Below are positions 55,378 through 64,000 of a stretch of DNA of 64,000 nucleotides, in pieces. The position numbers and the translations under genes are program-made. Source of the DNA: Rhizobium rhizogenes NBRC 13257. GTDB lineage: Bacteria; Pseudomonadota; Alphaproteobacteria; Rhizobiales; Rhizobiaceae. The stretch lies in assembly GCF_000696095.1 (NCBI RefSeq), contig NZ_BAYX01000005.1, forward strand, positions 186,001-250,000, read 5' to 3'. The notes beneath the pieces are model-generated. The model did not search any database. It saw only the letters and a program-made list of their open reading frames with translations, and was not told the DNA's origin. Each line of letters begins with the position of its first letter. Position 1 is the first letter of the stretch.

Positions 55378-55724
55378 CCTCCAGCCATTATCGCGAGCTG
55401 CGCGCCGCTGCAATGGACCTATGGGTTAAAATCGCCCGGGCATGACAGACCGCAGAAACCCGTCATCCGCTTTTGTCTGGTGACGCTTAAGTACGATACC
55501 ATTTGACAACCTACTGGCGATAAGCTTTAAATATTTTGTTATTCTAATTAATTGACTGCCTTCCGTATTCGGGCCTCCGGAGAATTCTATCGTGGTCGGT
55601 CCCGACGGAAACTTATGAAAAGACACGGATACGAGTGGTCCAAACTGGACCGGCCGCACGGTGGTGATGTGAAGCGTGTATAGCCGCAACGAGAGTTATC
55701 AGGATTGCAGCGACAGGGTCAGCG
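55378..55724. other. Noncoding region between the IS6 element and the Crp/Fnr gene
   Basis: A 347-bp region whose central part is AT-rich (TTTAAATATTTTGTTATTC near 55530). No gene is convincing. It probably contains the promoter of the Crp/Fnr gene; no clear elements can be named. Confidence 0.4.
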
Positions 55725-56417
55725 ATGGACGTCTATCCTCTTGGCTTCGCCGAAATCACTTTATTCAAAGCTCTGGACAAGCAAGCTCGGCGGGCGCTTG
55801 AATGCCAGTGCAGATGGCGGCGCTACCGCGCCAATGAGGCGATTATAGATGACCAAGATGAGGGCAACGATCTCTTTCTTGTTGTCCGGGGACAACTTCG
55901 CGCCAGCGTTTGCATAGCCGGACAAGAGACTATCATGCGCGATATTCGCGCCGGCGAATATTTTGGAGAAATTGCCGCCATCGACAATCGTCCCCGCTCC
56001 GCCCACATCCGCTGCCTCACTGATTCTATTGTTGCACAGATGCCGGCTCACGTGTTCTGGCAGGCAATTCAACAGTATCCGGAGGTCGGCAGGCAGGTAC
56101 TCGTCTCGCTTGCTGCCCTCATTCGTTCGTTGACAGACCGCGTCAACGAAACCTCAGCACTCAGCATGAAGCACAGGCTCTTGGCAGAATTACTGCGCCT
56201 CTCGCGATCAGTGAGCGGCGCCACGGAATCATATATCATCTCGCCTCCGCCAACCCATGCCGAACTTGCTGCCCGAATAGGAAGTCACAGAGAGGCAGTC
56301 ACACGAGAACTCAACAGCCTCACACGGCTCGGGCTGATTACCCGTCATCGCGGGGCAATCTCGTTGCAGGATCGGAACCGTCTCCAGCAAACCCTCGACA
56401 AAGCATTGCAGGGTTAA
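55725..56417 (+). CDS. Crp/Fnr family transcriptional regulator
   Basis: A 230-aa regulator. The N-terminal cyclic-nucleotide-binding fold shows GNDLFLVVRGQLRAS and GEYFGEIAAIDNRPRSAHI, the phosphate-binding cassette region, which retains Arg and Ser positions suggestive of nucleotide binding. The C-terminal winged helix reads THAELAARIGSHREAVTRELN. It lacks the N-terminal cysteine cluster of oxygen-sensing Fnr. A class III cyclase is encoded 3 kb away, so a local cyclic-nucleotide circuit is possible but unproven. Confidence 0.9.
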   Translation: MDVYPLGFAEITLFKALDKQARRALECQCRWRRYRANEAIIDDQDEGNDLFLVVRGQLRASVCIAGQETIMRDIRAGEYFGEIAAIDNRPRSAHIRCLTDSIVAQMPAHVFWQAIQQYPEVGRQVLVSLAALIRSLTDRVNETSALSMKHRLLAELLRLSRSVSGATESYIISPPPTHAELAARIGSHREAVTRELNSLTRLGLITRHRGAISLQDRNRLQQTLDKALQG

Positions 56418-56662
56418 TCATCGTGCCGATCATTGGCTTCGGCGGACGATGAAAGATTTCAACACAATTGAATCTATCGCGTGAATCCATCGTGCGGTGC
56501 CCCTGCGTTTTCAGTGCCATGATCTCCCGTTTGGTCTGTGGCATTTCGCACATCGTGAAGAGGTCGCGATCTCTACCGTGAGGCTGTCTTCAGGGGGAGG
56601 ATCGCTCATCTCTCCCTCGCGAAAGACAGTTAGCCCTCAACAGAAAAGCGAGGAAATCCGTC

Positions 56663-57328
56663 ATGTCAACTCTTCTGACCATCAACGTTGTCAACAATCA
56701 AGCGGTCAACAACTCCTTCTTCTTTTTCCAGCAGCCGGCAGTCTATACCGGCGGTGCAACTGTCTACTCCAACAGCCTTTTCAGTCAACTCCTTGCCCCG
56801 TCGAGTAGCGGATCGTCGCTGACATTCCAGTCGAATGTCCAATATTACGCCGGCGTTCAGCAAACCAACAACGCAGTGCCTATTCCCGGCCAGCTCAATG
56901 GTTTTGCCTCTGCCATTCAGCCTATTGATCTAACGCCGATCAACGGCTCTGCCAACAATTCGACGATCATGGCTCCGGTGCCGCTTAGTCTGACGCCGGC
57001 AAGTCCTACCTCCGGCGTGCAGCAGGGTGCATTCCGTATCGCGACCGGTCTCTACCAGCCGCCGGCGCAGCAGTTTTATGCAGGCTCAGCCGTGAAGGCG
57101 AACGGCCAAGTTATCCTGTCGAACTTCGTTCTTGCCCAGCCACAGCAGAATATCGATTGCCAACCGGTTCTGAAATTCTATGTCGGCACCGGCACCTATA
57201 CAGCGGGCGTGAACATGAACTTCACCCAATCGTCGGGGCAGTCGGCTCTATGCGATTTCACCGGAGGCTACTCGGTCGCGAACGTCGCCTATAATTCGGA
57301 CGGAAGCTGGACCGTCACCATGAGCTAA
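56663..57328 (+). CDS. Orphan beta-rich protein, paralogue 1
   Basis: A 221-aa protein, very rich in Asn, Gln, Ser, Thr and Val, with little charge. There is no signal peptide at the annotated start (MSTLLTINVVNNQAVNN) and no membrane span. GAGGA lies about 8 nt before the ATG. It aligns along its length with the protein at 58209-58934: shared are N-x-x-FF/YF near residue 20, YAG near 60, SGA/QGAF-x-I-x-x-x-x-Y-x-PP, GQ/SVILS-x-F, and CDFT-x-GY near the end. I recognise no known family. The alternating polar/hydrophobic pattern suggests a beta-sandwich. Cofactor or ligand unknown. Confidence 0.75.
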   Translation: MSTLLTINVVNNQAVNNSFFFFQQPAVYTGGATVYSNSLFSQLLAPSSSGSSLTFQSNVQYYAGVQQTNNAVPIPGQLNGFASAIQPIDLTPINGSANNSTIMAPVPLSLTPASPTSGVQQGAFRIATGLYQPPAQQFYAGSAVKANGQVILSNFVLAQPQQNIDCQPVLKFYVGTGTYTAGVNMNFTQSSGQSALCDFTGGYSVANVAYNSDGSWTVTMS

Positions 57329-57590
57329 AGCGATTGGCTCCTGGGACGGGCTTCGGGTCCAGACCGCAGTGTCGGATATCCGGATTGCTTCGTCATTGAG
57401 GATTCAACGGTAGGGTGGTGACCAAGCAAACATGGCAAATGTCCATGAGAGCGAAGGGCTATCCTGATCATCAATGAGCCTACGCCCGGAGCCAATCAAT
57501 TTCACGCGGGAATATCGGTTGCCAAGCCCTGCTTGGGTTTCGTCTCTTCCCGCAAATGATGAGTACAATGTTCAACAACAGGAGCTAAAA

Positions 57591-57899
57591 ATGACAGTTG
57601 TCAATATACCACCAGATGGACAAATATATGGGCTGGGACAAGTGCCCGGAACTTTGCACATATACAATCGGGGTCCAAATGCAGCGACCTACAATCTGAC
57701 GATAGTTGGCGTCAACTACTGGCCAAATGTTAATACTCCAGTAGGATACACGGACTCTTATCCCGCGAACGGCAATGCAACATACGTTCAGAATATGAAT
57801 GGTGGTGGAACTCTCCAATGCCTATGGGTCGCGCCAGGAGATGAACTTACGCCCCAAAAGGCTGGTCTGGAGACGGCTGAGAGTATGCCCAGTGTTTAA
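57591..57899 (+). CDS. Small hypothetical protein between the paralogues
   Basis: A 102-aa polar protein (MTVVNIPPDGQIYGLGQVPG, then LHIYNRGPNAATYNLTIVG). AGGAG lies 7 nt before ATG 57591. It has the same Asn/Gly/Tyr-rich, beta-strand-like composition as its neighbours but no clear alignment with them. No function can be given. Its place between the two paralogues suggests a shared role. Confidence 0.6.
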   Translation: MTVVNIPPDGQIYGLGQVPGTLHIYNRGPNAATYNLTIVGVNYWPNVNTPVGYTDSYPANGNATYVQNMNGGGTLQCLWVAPGDELTPQKAGLETAESMPSV

Positions 57900-58208
57900 A
57901 GGTAGCATTTGACCGCATCGACTGGAGGTGGCCATGGTTTCCGAACCATGGCCACCTCCACCGGCCGGACATCTGCCTTCCCCTTAGCCCCGATTATGGC
58001 TTCCGTTTCTCGGAAAGAGAATAGGTTGCTCGGCTGTTGACAATAATCCTGACGAGGCTTTCGCCAGGATTACCCGCGAGCGGGACGCAAGAGCATTTCA
58101 AACGCGCCCGGTCTCGTCGCTTTCAATATTGATGCCGCAAGCTTAATTAAGGGAAAGACGCAATAGAAAATCCGAACTTCTCACGTCAAGGTCTGATTGG
58201 ACGCAACA
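57900..58208. other. Noncoding region with a long hairpin
   Basis: A 309-bp gap between the small orphan and paralogue 2. It contains the 17-bp hairpin at 57923-57960. The remaining 250 bp look like a leader or promoter region, with no gene that can be supported. Confidence 0.45.
57923..57960. terminator. Perfect 17-bp hairpin
   Basis: TGGAGGTGGCCATGGTT (57923-57939) and AACCATGGCCACCTCCA (57944-57960) form a perfect stem with a TCCG tetraloop, 23 bp past the small orphan's stop. No U-tract follows. Likely a 3' end or Rho-linked terminator. Confidence 0.55.
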
Positions 58209-58934
58209 ATGGCGCAGGCATTTAAAATAATCATTAAAAATGATGGCTCGCAAGACAACTATTTTTCGTTGGTCCAGGTCGTTTCAACGTTCAGCGGCGC
58301 AGCCGCGGTCTTTTCCAGCTGCCTTGATTGCCAATTCCTACGGCGGTACAGCGAAGCTGGTACAACCTTGTCTATTCCTTTGGACCAACAGATCTACGCA
58401 GGCGCCCAGGAAATCATGCCGTCGAAAACCGGTAAGATCGCAATGGACACTACGTTGCTCGCGCCGTCGCTGGCGGCATTGGCAAAATCGCAAACATCGT
58501 CAGTCCAGAAGGTAACGCTCACGCCTAAAAACGGCGGCAACGTCAACAATTATACCAATATGCTGGTAGACCCGGTCGGGCTGACGCCTGCCATTTTCAA
58601 TGCGGGTGTGCCATCCGGCGCTTTCTGCATTAGCGTACCACCATATACCCCGCCTGTTCCGTCCTATACCGTCGGCAACTCAATTATCAATGAGGATGGA
58701 TCTGTCATCCTTTCGAGTTTTATCTCGGCACCGCCTAACGTCAACGTGCAGATTGGTGTGTTGCAGATCTATTATATTACCGCAGCGCAGTATTCAGTGG
58801 GGAGTGCAATGACTTACGACACCTACAGTAAAGTGATTGCGACAGCCGCGAAGTGTGATTTTACGACGGGATACACGACATGTAACGTCACCTATAATGC
58901 TGATGGCACCTTTAAAGTTACTCAAGCCTACTAG
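58209..58934 (+). CDS. Orphan beta-rich protein, paralogue 2
   Basis: A 241-aa protein. ATG 58209 (MAQAFKIIIKNDGSQDNYF) is preferred over TTG 58197 because it aligns residue for residue with the start of paralogue 1. Shared features include SGAFCISVPPYTPP, DGSVILSSF and KCDFTTGY with a following Y-N-A/S-D-G. It has more lysines and four cysteines near residues 38-42, 150 and 210-220. There is no signal peptide or membrane span. Its end overlaps the convergent cyclase gene by 17 bp. Function unknown; the pair looks like a small, fast-evolving family. Confidence 0.75.
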   Translation: MAQAFKIIIKNDGSQDNYFSLVQVVSTFSGAAAVFSSCLDCQFLRRYSEAGTTLSIPLDQQIYAGAQEIMPSKTGKIAMDTTLLAPSLAALAKSQTSSVQKVTLTPKNGGNVNNYTNMLVDPVGLTPAIFNAGVPSGAFCISVPPYTPPVPSYTVGNSIINEDGSVILSSFISAPPNVNVQIGVLQIYYITAAQYSVGSAMTYDTYSKVIATAAKCDFTTGYTTCNVTYNADGTFKVTQAY

Positions 58935-61900
58935 GTGTGGACTCCATTCTAGCCTTCAATGCTGATAGCAGGGGTAGCCCCCAGCGCTCGCCGGCTTCCA
59001 GCTGTACCTTCAGTTTCGCCAACTCATCCTCGGGAAGGGCGCCGTTGCAGGCAAAAGCCAAAACAAGGCGGAATGTCGGGCACATAAACTGAAATCCTCG
59101 GGCCTGTAGATCATCGTGCCCTTTGTTAAAGATCAAGAGGCCACCAGCCGCATCACCGCGTGACGCGATGAGAATACCCTCAATCATACGTGCGAAACAT
59201 TGCCAAAAGACCAGTTGTCGTTCCTGGGCAATTGTCGACAATCTGTCATGTAGAACAGCGAGTTCTTCCCATTCTCCCCGTAGCCCAGTGGGTAGAGCGG
59301 CTCCAAAGCACAGAGTATGGCATAGTGTATGGACGTGGCGGCTAGCGTCGGCTGCGGCGATAGCGCGACGCCGCGCCTGCTGGGCATAGTCGTTGTCATC
59401 ATCGAAAGCCGCTATAGCGGCGATGCAGCACAAGACAGTAACATAGTTGTCCGTCGCACCGAAACGACGCAGCGCATCGAGATGCTCCTCCGGCCTGTAT
59501 TTGTTGAGAAAGCTGTGAAGATGGATTTTGGCCGCTTCAAGCTCACCACGAAACATATGGGTCGATCCCAGCATTCGGTGGATCATTAGTTCATGTGAGC
59601 TCTCGCCCTCTGGGCCGAAAGCACCGGCTACACCGAAGGTAAAGCCGTGCGCCGTGTCGATGTCGCCTTGTGCCAGCATCTCGAGCCAACGAAGGAAAAA
59701 GGAGGAGAGGAGGCGCTCAGGCCCCCCAAGACGTGGGATAAGCTCTTCGAGGCGCGTCGTCACATCCGCGTTTGCAGCCACGTAGCCATTGACGCCAACC
59801 AAGGCGGGATAGAGAGCGAGCAAAGTATCCGCCTCGAATTGGAGGTTCCATTCGGCGCTTGTGTTTTCCAAGCGATGTGCCAGCGTCAGGGCTCTACTAT
59901 AGAGGGAGACAGCCTCGGCATCCGCGGACTGCGCCGAGGCAAGATGGCCTGCCTGCGCATAAAGATCTGCGGCCTCTCGCAAACGCTCAGCTCGCTCAGA
60001 GTGCTCGGCACGCATGAGGGGAGGGACGGCAATGCCATCCACTACACGCTGTTCAAGTACATCAGCAATCCTGCCATGCATGGCGATCCGATCCCGTTTC
60101 AGGATCATTTCGTAGGCGCATTCCAAGATAAGTTGATGGCGGCAAACGAGCATGTTTTCCTGCTCGCTCCCTTGGGCTAGTTGTAGTTCGGCAAGGCCGG
60201 CGGAGGTTATTTCTTCCAACGCAACTTCAATCTGTTCCTCGGAGAGCCATAGGCTTCTGAGGAGTGACAGAGAAACCCTGCGCCCAAAGCAGGATTGCAA
60301 CCGCATAAGTTGGTTGGCGACGGTAAGGCGGCCGATACGTGCCTGTAAACTCTGCTGCAGGCTCGACGGAATGCCCTTGAGCGGATCCATTCTCTGGCCG
60401 GAGTCAGTGCTCTCGCGGACACCCAGCGCCAGTTCTTCCGCAAACAACGGCACCCCCTCCGACCGGTCGGCCAACATTTCAAAAAGCGTTCGGTCTGCGT
60501 CGATGTTCGACATCAGATGCGCGATAATCTGCTTCGTTTCGTTCGTTGCCAGTGGTTCCAGCTGGAATACGGTGAACCCCTCCCGGAGTTCGGCACCTTG
60601 CTCCATACCGATCGGCCAATGACGCCCGCTGATGACGATCAGGACACCTTTCGATCGCACCTTCACTAACCTGGAAATCACTTCCGCGCTCGACAGGTCC
60701 GCCCAATGTATGTCATCGCACCAGATAATCCGCGGAGGCTTGCCGTCGGAAAAATGGCTCACCAAAGCATCGATGAACTCTGCTCGCCTCTCGCGCCGTT
60801 CCATCTGACTGCCACTACCAATCGTTTTGAGCAGCTCGAGAAGACTGGCGGCTCCAGGCTCGTGTTGATGAGCCTCCAGTTTCAACGCGTCCACAAACGC
60901 ATGGAAAGGAATATCCCGACTATGAGGTTGGAAAAAAATCCGCCGTACGGTAAGGCCGCGATTCTCGAGCGAATTCATAAAATGCGATGCCAAACGGGAT
61001 TTTCCGATGCCCGGTTCACCGGTTAGCAGGACCCTTTCGAAGGCTCCGCTTTCGACCTGCAGCCAGATGTGTGAAAGGCTGGCTATTTCTTCGGTCCGCC
61101 CAACAAAGGGAGCGCGAACCTGTTGAGCCGTTACTGCTACTGCGAGATCGCCTGTCTGCTCGCCGCGTATTTCGAAGACGGCGCATGGTTTTTCCACACC
61201 CTTCAATGAGTGGATTCCGAGCGGATGCAGTTGAACGTGGTGTTTCACAAGCGCAGCGGTCGATTCTGATACAACTACTTTCCCGGGCTGTGCCACAGAC
61301 TGAAGCCGCGCGGCCATATTGACGGTCGCGCCGAAGGCTTGCCCAATCTCGCCCTGGTGCCCGGCCTCGCTCAATCCGTCCATCAAGACAGGCCCGCTCG
61401 TGACACCCGCTCTTGCCGCTAGACGGATTCCGGCGGTATTTGGGAGCTTATCCACTTGTTCTACCGCGTGGGAAGCGCCGAGTACGCCGCGCAAGGCTGC
61501 GTCTTCCAAAGTGTTGGGGTAGCCGAAATATACTAGGACCCCATCACCGTGGTATTGCGCAACATATCCACCGAGCGGTATGACGGCCTCCCTTACAGCA
61601 GCATAATAGCTCGCCAGCAAATCCCAAAACGCTTCTGCGCCCAGAAGCTCTGCCCATTGGGTAGAACCCACCAGATCACAAAACAATACTGTTATATATC
61701 GCAGCTCGGCCCGAGGATTGGCTGGGTTGTGACTTACGCGCTCAGAAAGGTGCGTGAGGATTTTTCGCCTGTGACCAAGTGAGTAAACCCCAATCTCCTT
61801 GAGATCCGACTCATTCAAATGAGCCAATATCTCCAGGTCGATATTAGCCGCTTCGAAGCATTGGGCGTAGTGTCCCAGATCTATGTTCGCGAGCCAGGCA

Positions 61901-61944
61901 TTAATCGTTGAAAAATTGCCACTTTCTCGCTTCCGGTTCACCAT
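58918..61944 (-). CDS. SAM domain - class III nucleotide cyclase - AAA/NACHT-like ATPase protein
   Basis: A 1008-aa cytoplasmic multidomain protein. A SAM domain (about 12-68, AWLANIDLGHYAQCFEAANI) is followed by the cyclase domain (about 80-262) with metal-binding Asp90 (FCDLVGST) and Asp134 (YHGDG), and Asn209/Arg213 (VNMAARLQ). The ATPase has Walker A GEPGIGKS (309-316) and Walker B IIWCDDIHWAD; the C-terminal half is helical, TPR-like. The lysine that selects adenine in many cyclases (usually A-K/R-Y before GDG) is Gln130 here. It follows the flavoprotein gene with a 7-base overlap. It may make cAMP or cGMP in response to a partner bound by the repeat region. Confidence 0.88.
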   Translation of the reverse strand: MVNRKRESGNFSTINAWLANIDLGHYAQCFEAANIDLEILAHLNESDLKEIGVYSLGHRRKILTHLSERVSHNPANPRAELRYITVLFCDLVGSTQWAELLGAEAFWDLLASYYAAVREAVIPLGGYVAQYHGDGVLVYFGYPNTLEDAALRGVLGASHAVEQVDKLPNTAGIRLAARAGVTSGPVLMDGLSEAGHQGEIGQAFGATVNMAARLQSVAQPGKVVVSESTAALVKHHVQLHPLGIHSLKGVEKPCAVFEIRGEQTGDLAVAVTAQQVRAPFVGRTEEIASLSHIWLQVESGAFERVLLTGEPGIGKSRLASHFMNSLENRGLTVRRIFFQPHSRDIPFHAFVDALKLEAHQHEPGAASLLELLKTIGSGSQMERRERRAEFIDALVSHFSDGKPPRIIWCDDIHWADLSSAEVISRLVKVRSKGVLIVISGRHWPIGMEQGAELREGFTVFQLEPLATNETKQIIAHLMSNIDADRTLFEMLADRSEGVPLFAEELALGVRESTDSGQRMDPLKGIPSSLQQSLQARIGRLTVANQLMRLQSCFGRRVSLSLLRSLWLSEEQIEVALEEITSAGLAELQLAQGSEQENMLVCRHQLILECAYEMILKRDRIAMHGRIADVLEQRVVDGIAVPPLMRAEHSERAERLREAADLYAQAGHLASAQSADAEAVSLYSRALTLAHRLENTSAEWNLQFEADTLLALYPALVGVNGYVAANADVTTRLEELIPRLGGPERLLSSFFLRWLEMLAQGDIDTAHGFTFGVAGAFGPEGESSHELMIHRMLGSTHMFRGELEAAKIHLHSFLNKYRPEEHLDALRRFGATDNYVTVLCCIAAIAAFDDDNDYAQQARRRAIAAADASRHVHTLCHTLCFGAALPTGLRGEWEELAVLHDRLSTIAQERQLVFWQCFARMIEGILIASRGDAAGGLLIFNKGHDDLQARGFQFMCPTFRLVLAFACNGALPEDELAKLKVQLEAGERWGLPLLSALKARMESTPSRLE

Positions 61945-63611
61945 GGCATCTCGTAGACAATCGGGTCGTCCATTCCAAGAGAGCTGACGATTTGCTCCGG
62001 CTCTTCGAGCAGCTTGATACTTTGAGGATAAGAAAAGACATCGGCCGGATCATATTTGGTCTTGATGCCACGCAAGAGGGGATAGAGATCGCCCCAGTAG
62101 TGTGCGCCGAAATCTGGATCGACTGGACTTGGATAGTTTTGGTAGACAAAACCGCTCCAATATGGCTCGATCAGTGCGCGCCATCCCTCGATGTACCCTC
62201 CCATGACTTTTTGTTCGCGGGCGTTCAGCCAGAAGACATCAAAGAAAAGGTCGCAATAGACATGGCGGTGAATAAAAGCGTTGCCCGATGTACCAAAGCG
62301 CTCGATCGCGCCTCCATAGATCTCCATGGCGACGGTCGTGTAAGGGCTTGGGCTGTGCAGAAAATACTGGATGAGCTTGAGCCAATCCTCCGAACCGAGC
62401 TCTCTCGATAGATAGCGGCTGAGCTTCGCTTCCGGTGGCGGCATGGGCGTCATATCTGGCGGAAAGTCCGGCACGTCATACGGCTTGCTCAAGAGCGTCT
62501 TGTTGAGCGCCGAATAAGGCTGGCGGTCATAGAGGGCTTGGAGGCTTGCCCCCGGCAGACCCAGAACAGGCTCGAGGATCTTCGCCAGATCCTCCTTGGA
62601 TCCACGATACATGCCACGCATCAGCAGATAAGGCTGCTTACCACCCGTTTCGGGGCCTTCGAAGGCCCAAATCATTTGGTAACCTAAGTCGGCAGGTGCG
62701 TTTTCGCGCATGAAGTTCTTTTGCAGCCATGCCAGCGCCTGAGCTGCGTATTGCGCGCCGTCATCGGACGAGATGGACCAGCATACCGAGAACCCCGAAA
62801 AATCCTTACCCTCATAAAGGCGATATTTTACCCCGAGCAAAACGCCGAAATTGCTTCCTGTTCCACCGCGAATGGCCCAGAATAAATCCCGGTTCTGCGT
62901 GGCATCCGCGTAAACCATTCGGCCGTCCGCCAGCATGACACGCACGGCTTCCACCTGGTCGCAGTTCATTCCGAATATGCGCGCGGTAAAGCCATAGCCG
63001 CCGCCCTGCATATAGCCGCCAATGCATACGTCAGGGCAGGCACCTCCTGGCGTATGCAAATCAAATGCCTCGATCTTGGCATTGAACTTGCGGAAATCGG
63101 TTCCTGGGCCGGCCCAGCTTGTTCGGGACAAGGGATCAACAACAACGTCGTTGAGCCTGCTTACATCGATCAGAAATCCGTCCTGGGCCGAAAATCCGCC
63201 AGTGCTATGCCCGCCAGAACGGACAACGACGGGCAAATGCCGCTGGCGAGCCCAAAGCAGGCAGGTCGATACATCTGACTCGACCTCACAATAGACAATG
63301 ATTGCTGGAAAGGCCGAGAACCTTGGATTGGACAGCATTCGGGCCTTGTTATAGTCAGGGTCGCCGGGAAGGACGACTTGACCGACGATAGCATCCTGCA
63401 AGCTCTTTGCATCGGTGATTTCAAGAGCCTGCGTGCCGACATCTTTGCCCTTGAGCAGATCCCATTTTGAAAATTTCAAGCGTAAATGCTTTGCGCGGCT
63501 ATCGTACCAAAGCAATGGCGTCTCCTCATATGATGCAGAATTTTTACCCGGAATATCATGCAAAGGTGCGACCCCGACTATCTCACGGGTGCGCGAATTT
63601 TTAATGCACAT
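61938..63611 (-). CDS. FAD-linked oxidase of the berberine-bridge enzyme type
   Basis: A 557-aa flavoprotein (start ATG 63611, MCIKNSRTRE; ribosome site weak). The FAD domain has VVVRSGGHSTGGFS (His135) and GGACPDVCIGGYMQGGGYG (Cys192), the two residues that usually attach FAD covalently in this family. The C-terminal BBE segment reads YWGDLYPLLRGIKTKYDP, then VFSYPQSI. Family members oxidise sugars, alkaloids or aromatic alcohols with oxygen. No signal peptide is evident, which is unusual for a sugar oxidase. Its stop overlaps the cyclase start, so the two are coupled. Substrate unknown. Confidence 0.88.
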   Translation of the reverse strand: MCIKNSRTREIVGVAPLHDIPGKNSASYEETPLLWYDSRAKHLRLKFSKWDLLKGKDVGTQALEITDAKSLQDAIVGQVVLPGDPDYNKARMLSNPRFSAFPAIIVYCEVESDVSTCLLWARQRHLPVVVRSGGHSTGGFSAQDGFLIDVSRLNDVVVDPLSRTSWAGPGTDFRKFNAKIEAFDLHTPGGACPDVCIGGYMQGGGYGFTARIFGMNCDQVEAVRVMLADGRMVYADATQNRDLFWAIRGGTGSNFGVLLGVKYRLYEGKDFSGFSVCWSISSDDGAQYAAQALAWLQKNFMRENAPADLGYQMIWAFEGPETGGKQPYLLMRGMYRGSKEDLAKILEPVLGLPGASLQALYDRQPYSALNKTLLSKPYDVPDFPPDMTPMPPPEAKLSRYLSRELGSEDWLKLIQYFLHSPSPYTTVAMEIYGGAIERFGTSGNAFIHRHVYCDLFFDVFWLNAREQKVMGGYIEGWRALIEPYWSGFVYQNYPSPVDPDFGAHYWGDLYPLLRGIKTKYDPADVFSYPQSIKLLEEPEQIVSSLGMDDPIVYEMPW

Positions 63612-64000
63612 AATATTATAATGTTTGCATATAGATAACAAATGGAGAATGATCGCGAAGTGGGCTTCGCTTCCGTTGGAGCCGCGATGGGCTAAAACAA
63701 TACGGATGCCCGTGAAACGCAGCTGATCAGGCAATGTACGCGAATGATATCCGATCTTTGCCCATTTGATTCTGATACGGGGCGATCGTGACCAAGGATG
63801 CCAGTTATGGTTCCATAATAAACCTTATGTAACTTCACATATGTGGCAGCTAAGTTGAAACGTCCTGATCTTGCAAATAGGACGGAGGTTGATCCCCTCC
63901 CTAGAAAACGGCCATGCCACACTTGGCAGAGATTCTCCGGAAACAAGTGTTTTTGCGAAACACTCGACCGTCTTTTGTGTTAAGTGCGCTCGATAGAAAC
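63612..64000. other. Noncoding region to the right edge
   Basis: A 389-bp region upstream of the flavoprotein gene. It is AT-rich (TAATATTATAATG just before the start) and probably holds its promoter. A short minus-strand frame at 63692-63946 has no supporting features. Nothing else can be identified before the window ends. Confidence 0.4.

Noticed and set aside
52703..55385. 8-bp target duplication around the IS6 element
   Set aside because: Flanks read ATGCCTCC and CCTCCAGC; they share CCTCC only out of register.
63692..63946. 84-codon minus-strand frame near the right edge
   Set aside because: No ribosome site or motif, and it overlaps the upstream region of the flavoprotein gene.

Overview
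The window looks like an accessory region (plasmid, chromid or island) of a Rhizobium/Agrobacterium-type alphaproteobacterium. The GC content is high. There are five-gene-style CUT1 sugar ABC operons, a DctB/DctD-type pair, IalB and DUF4189 proteins, a ProXWV betaine importer with a DgcA/StcD-type demethylase, and an RmInt1-like group II intron. I see no rRNA, tRNA, ribosomal-protein or replication gene and no CRISPR array.

Layout. 1-7.8 kb: a minus-strand catabolic operon with a LacI regulator, a CUT1 ABC importer, a GH127 beta-L-arabinofuranosidase, an ATPase and a truncated GMC oxidoreductase. Two identical 18-bp palindromes precede the regulator, which appears to start at CTG. 7.9-13.2 kb: a one-module NRPS (C-A-T-TE, glycine-like code) followed by a glycosyltransferase. 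13.3-13.7 kb: a decayed IS6 transposase. 13.9-17.0 kb: a DctB-like kinase and a DctD-like regulator that lacks the GAFTGA loop. 17.0-24.6 kb: a second CUT1 importer with PfkB kinase, class I aldolase and divergent DeoR regulator. 25.3-34.7 kb: a small orphan, an AraC regulator, then an operon with a 1557-aa trimeric autotransporter adhesin, two IalB-like proteins, a membrane-anchored orphan and a DUF4189 protein. 35.0 kb: a cold shock protein.

35.6-43.0 kb: a methylated-onium locus. It has a ProXWV importer, a ProC-like reductase and a TetR regulator on the minus strand, and divergently a DgcA/StcD-type N-demethylase and a DddQ-type DMSP-lyase cupin with all metal ligands. 43.1-49.8 kb: LysR/aldo-keto reductase, an esterase, then a secreted hydrolase, cupin, cytochrome P460, DUF4405 cytochrome b and a YqaA protein. 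49.9-52.6 kb: TetR divergent from an SDR and an Old Yellow Enzyme. 52.7-55.4 kb: an IS6 element whose transposase is split by a sense-oriented group II intron; removing 53007-54865 restores a 234-aa transposase. 55.7-63.6 kb: an island of lower GC with a Crp/Fnr regulator, two paralogous orphan proteins, a small orphan, a SAM/class III cyclase/ATPase protein and a berberine-bridge-type flavoprotein.

The strongest candidates for new biology are the intron-in-IS6 arrangement, the onium locus with DddQ-like and DgcA-like enzymes, the GAFTGA-less DctD, the Gly-type NRPS with glycosyltransferase, and the orphan-paralogue/cyclase island.
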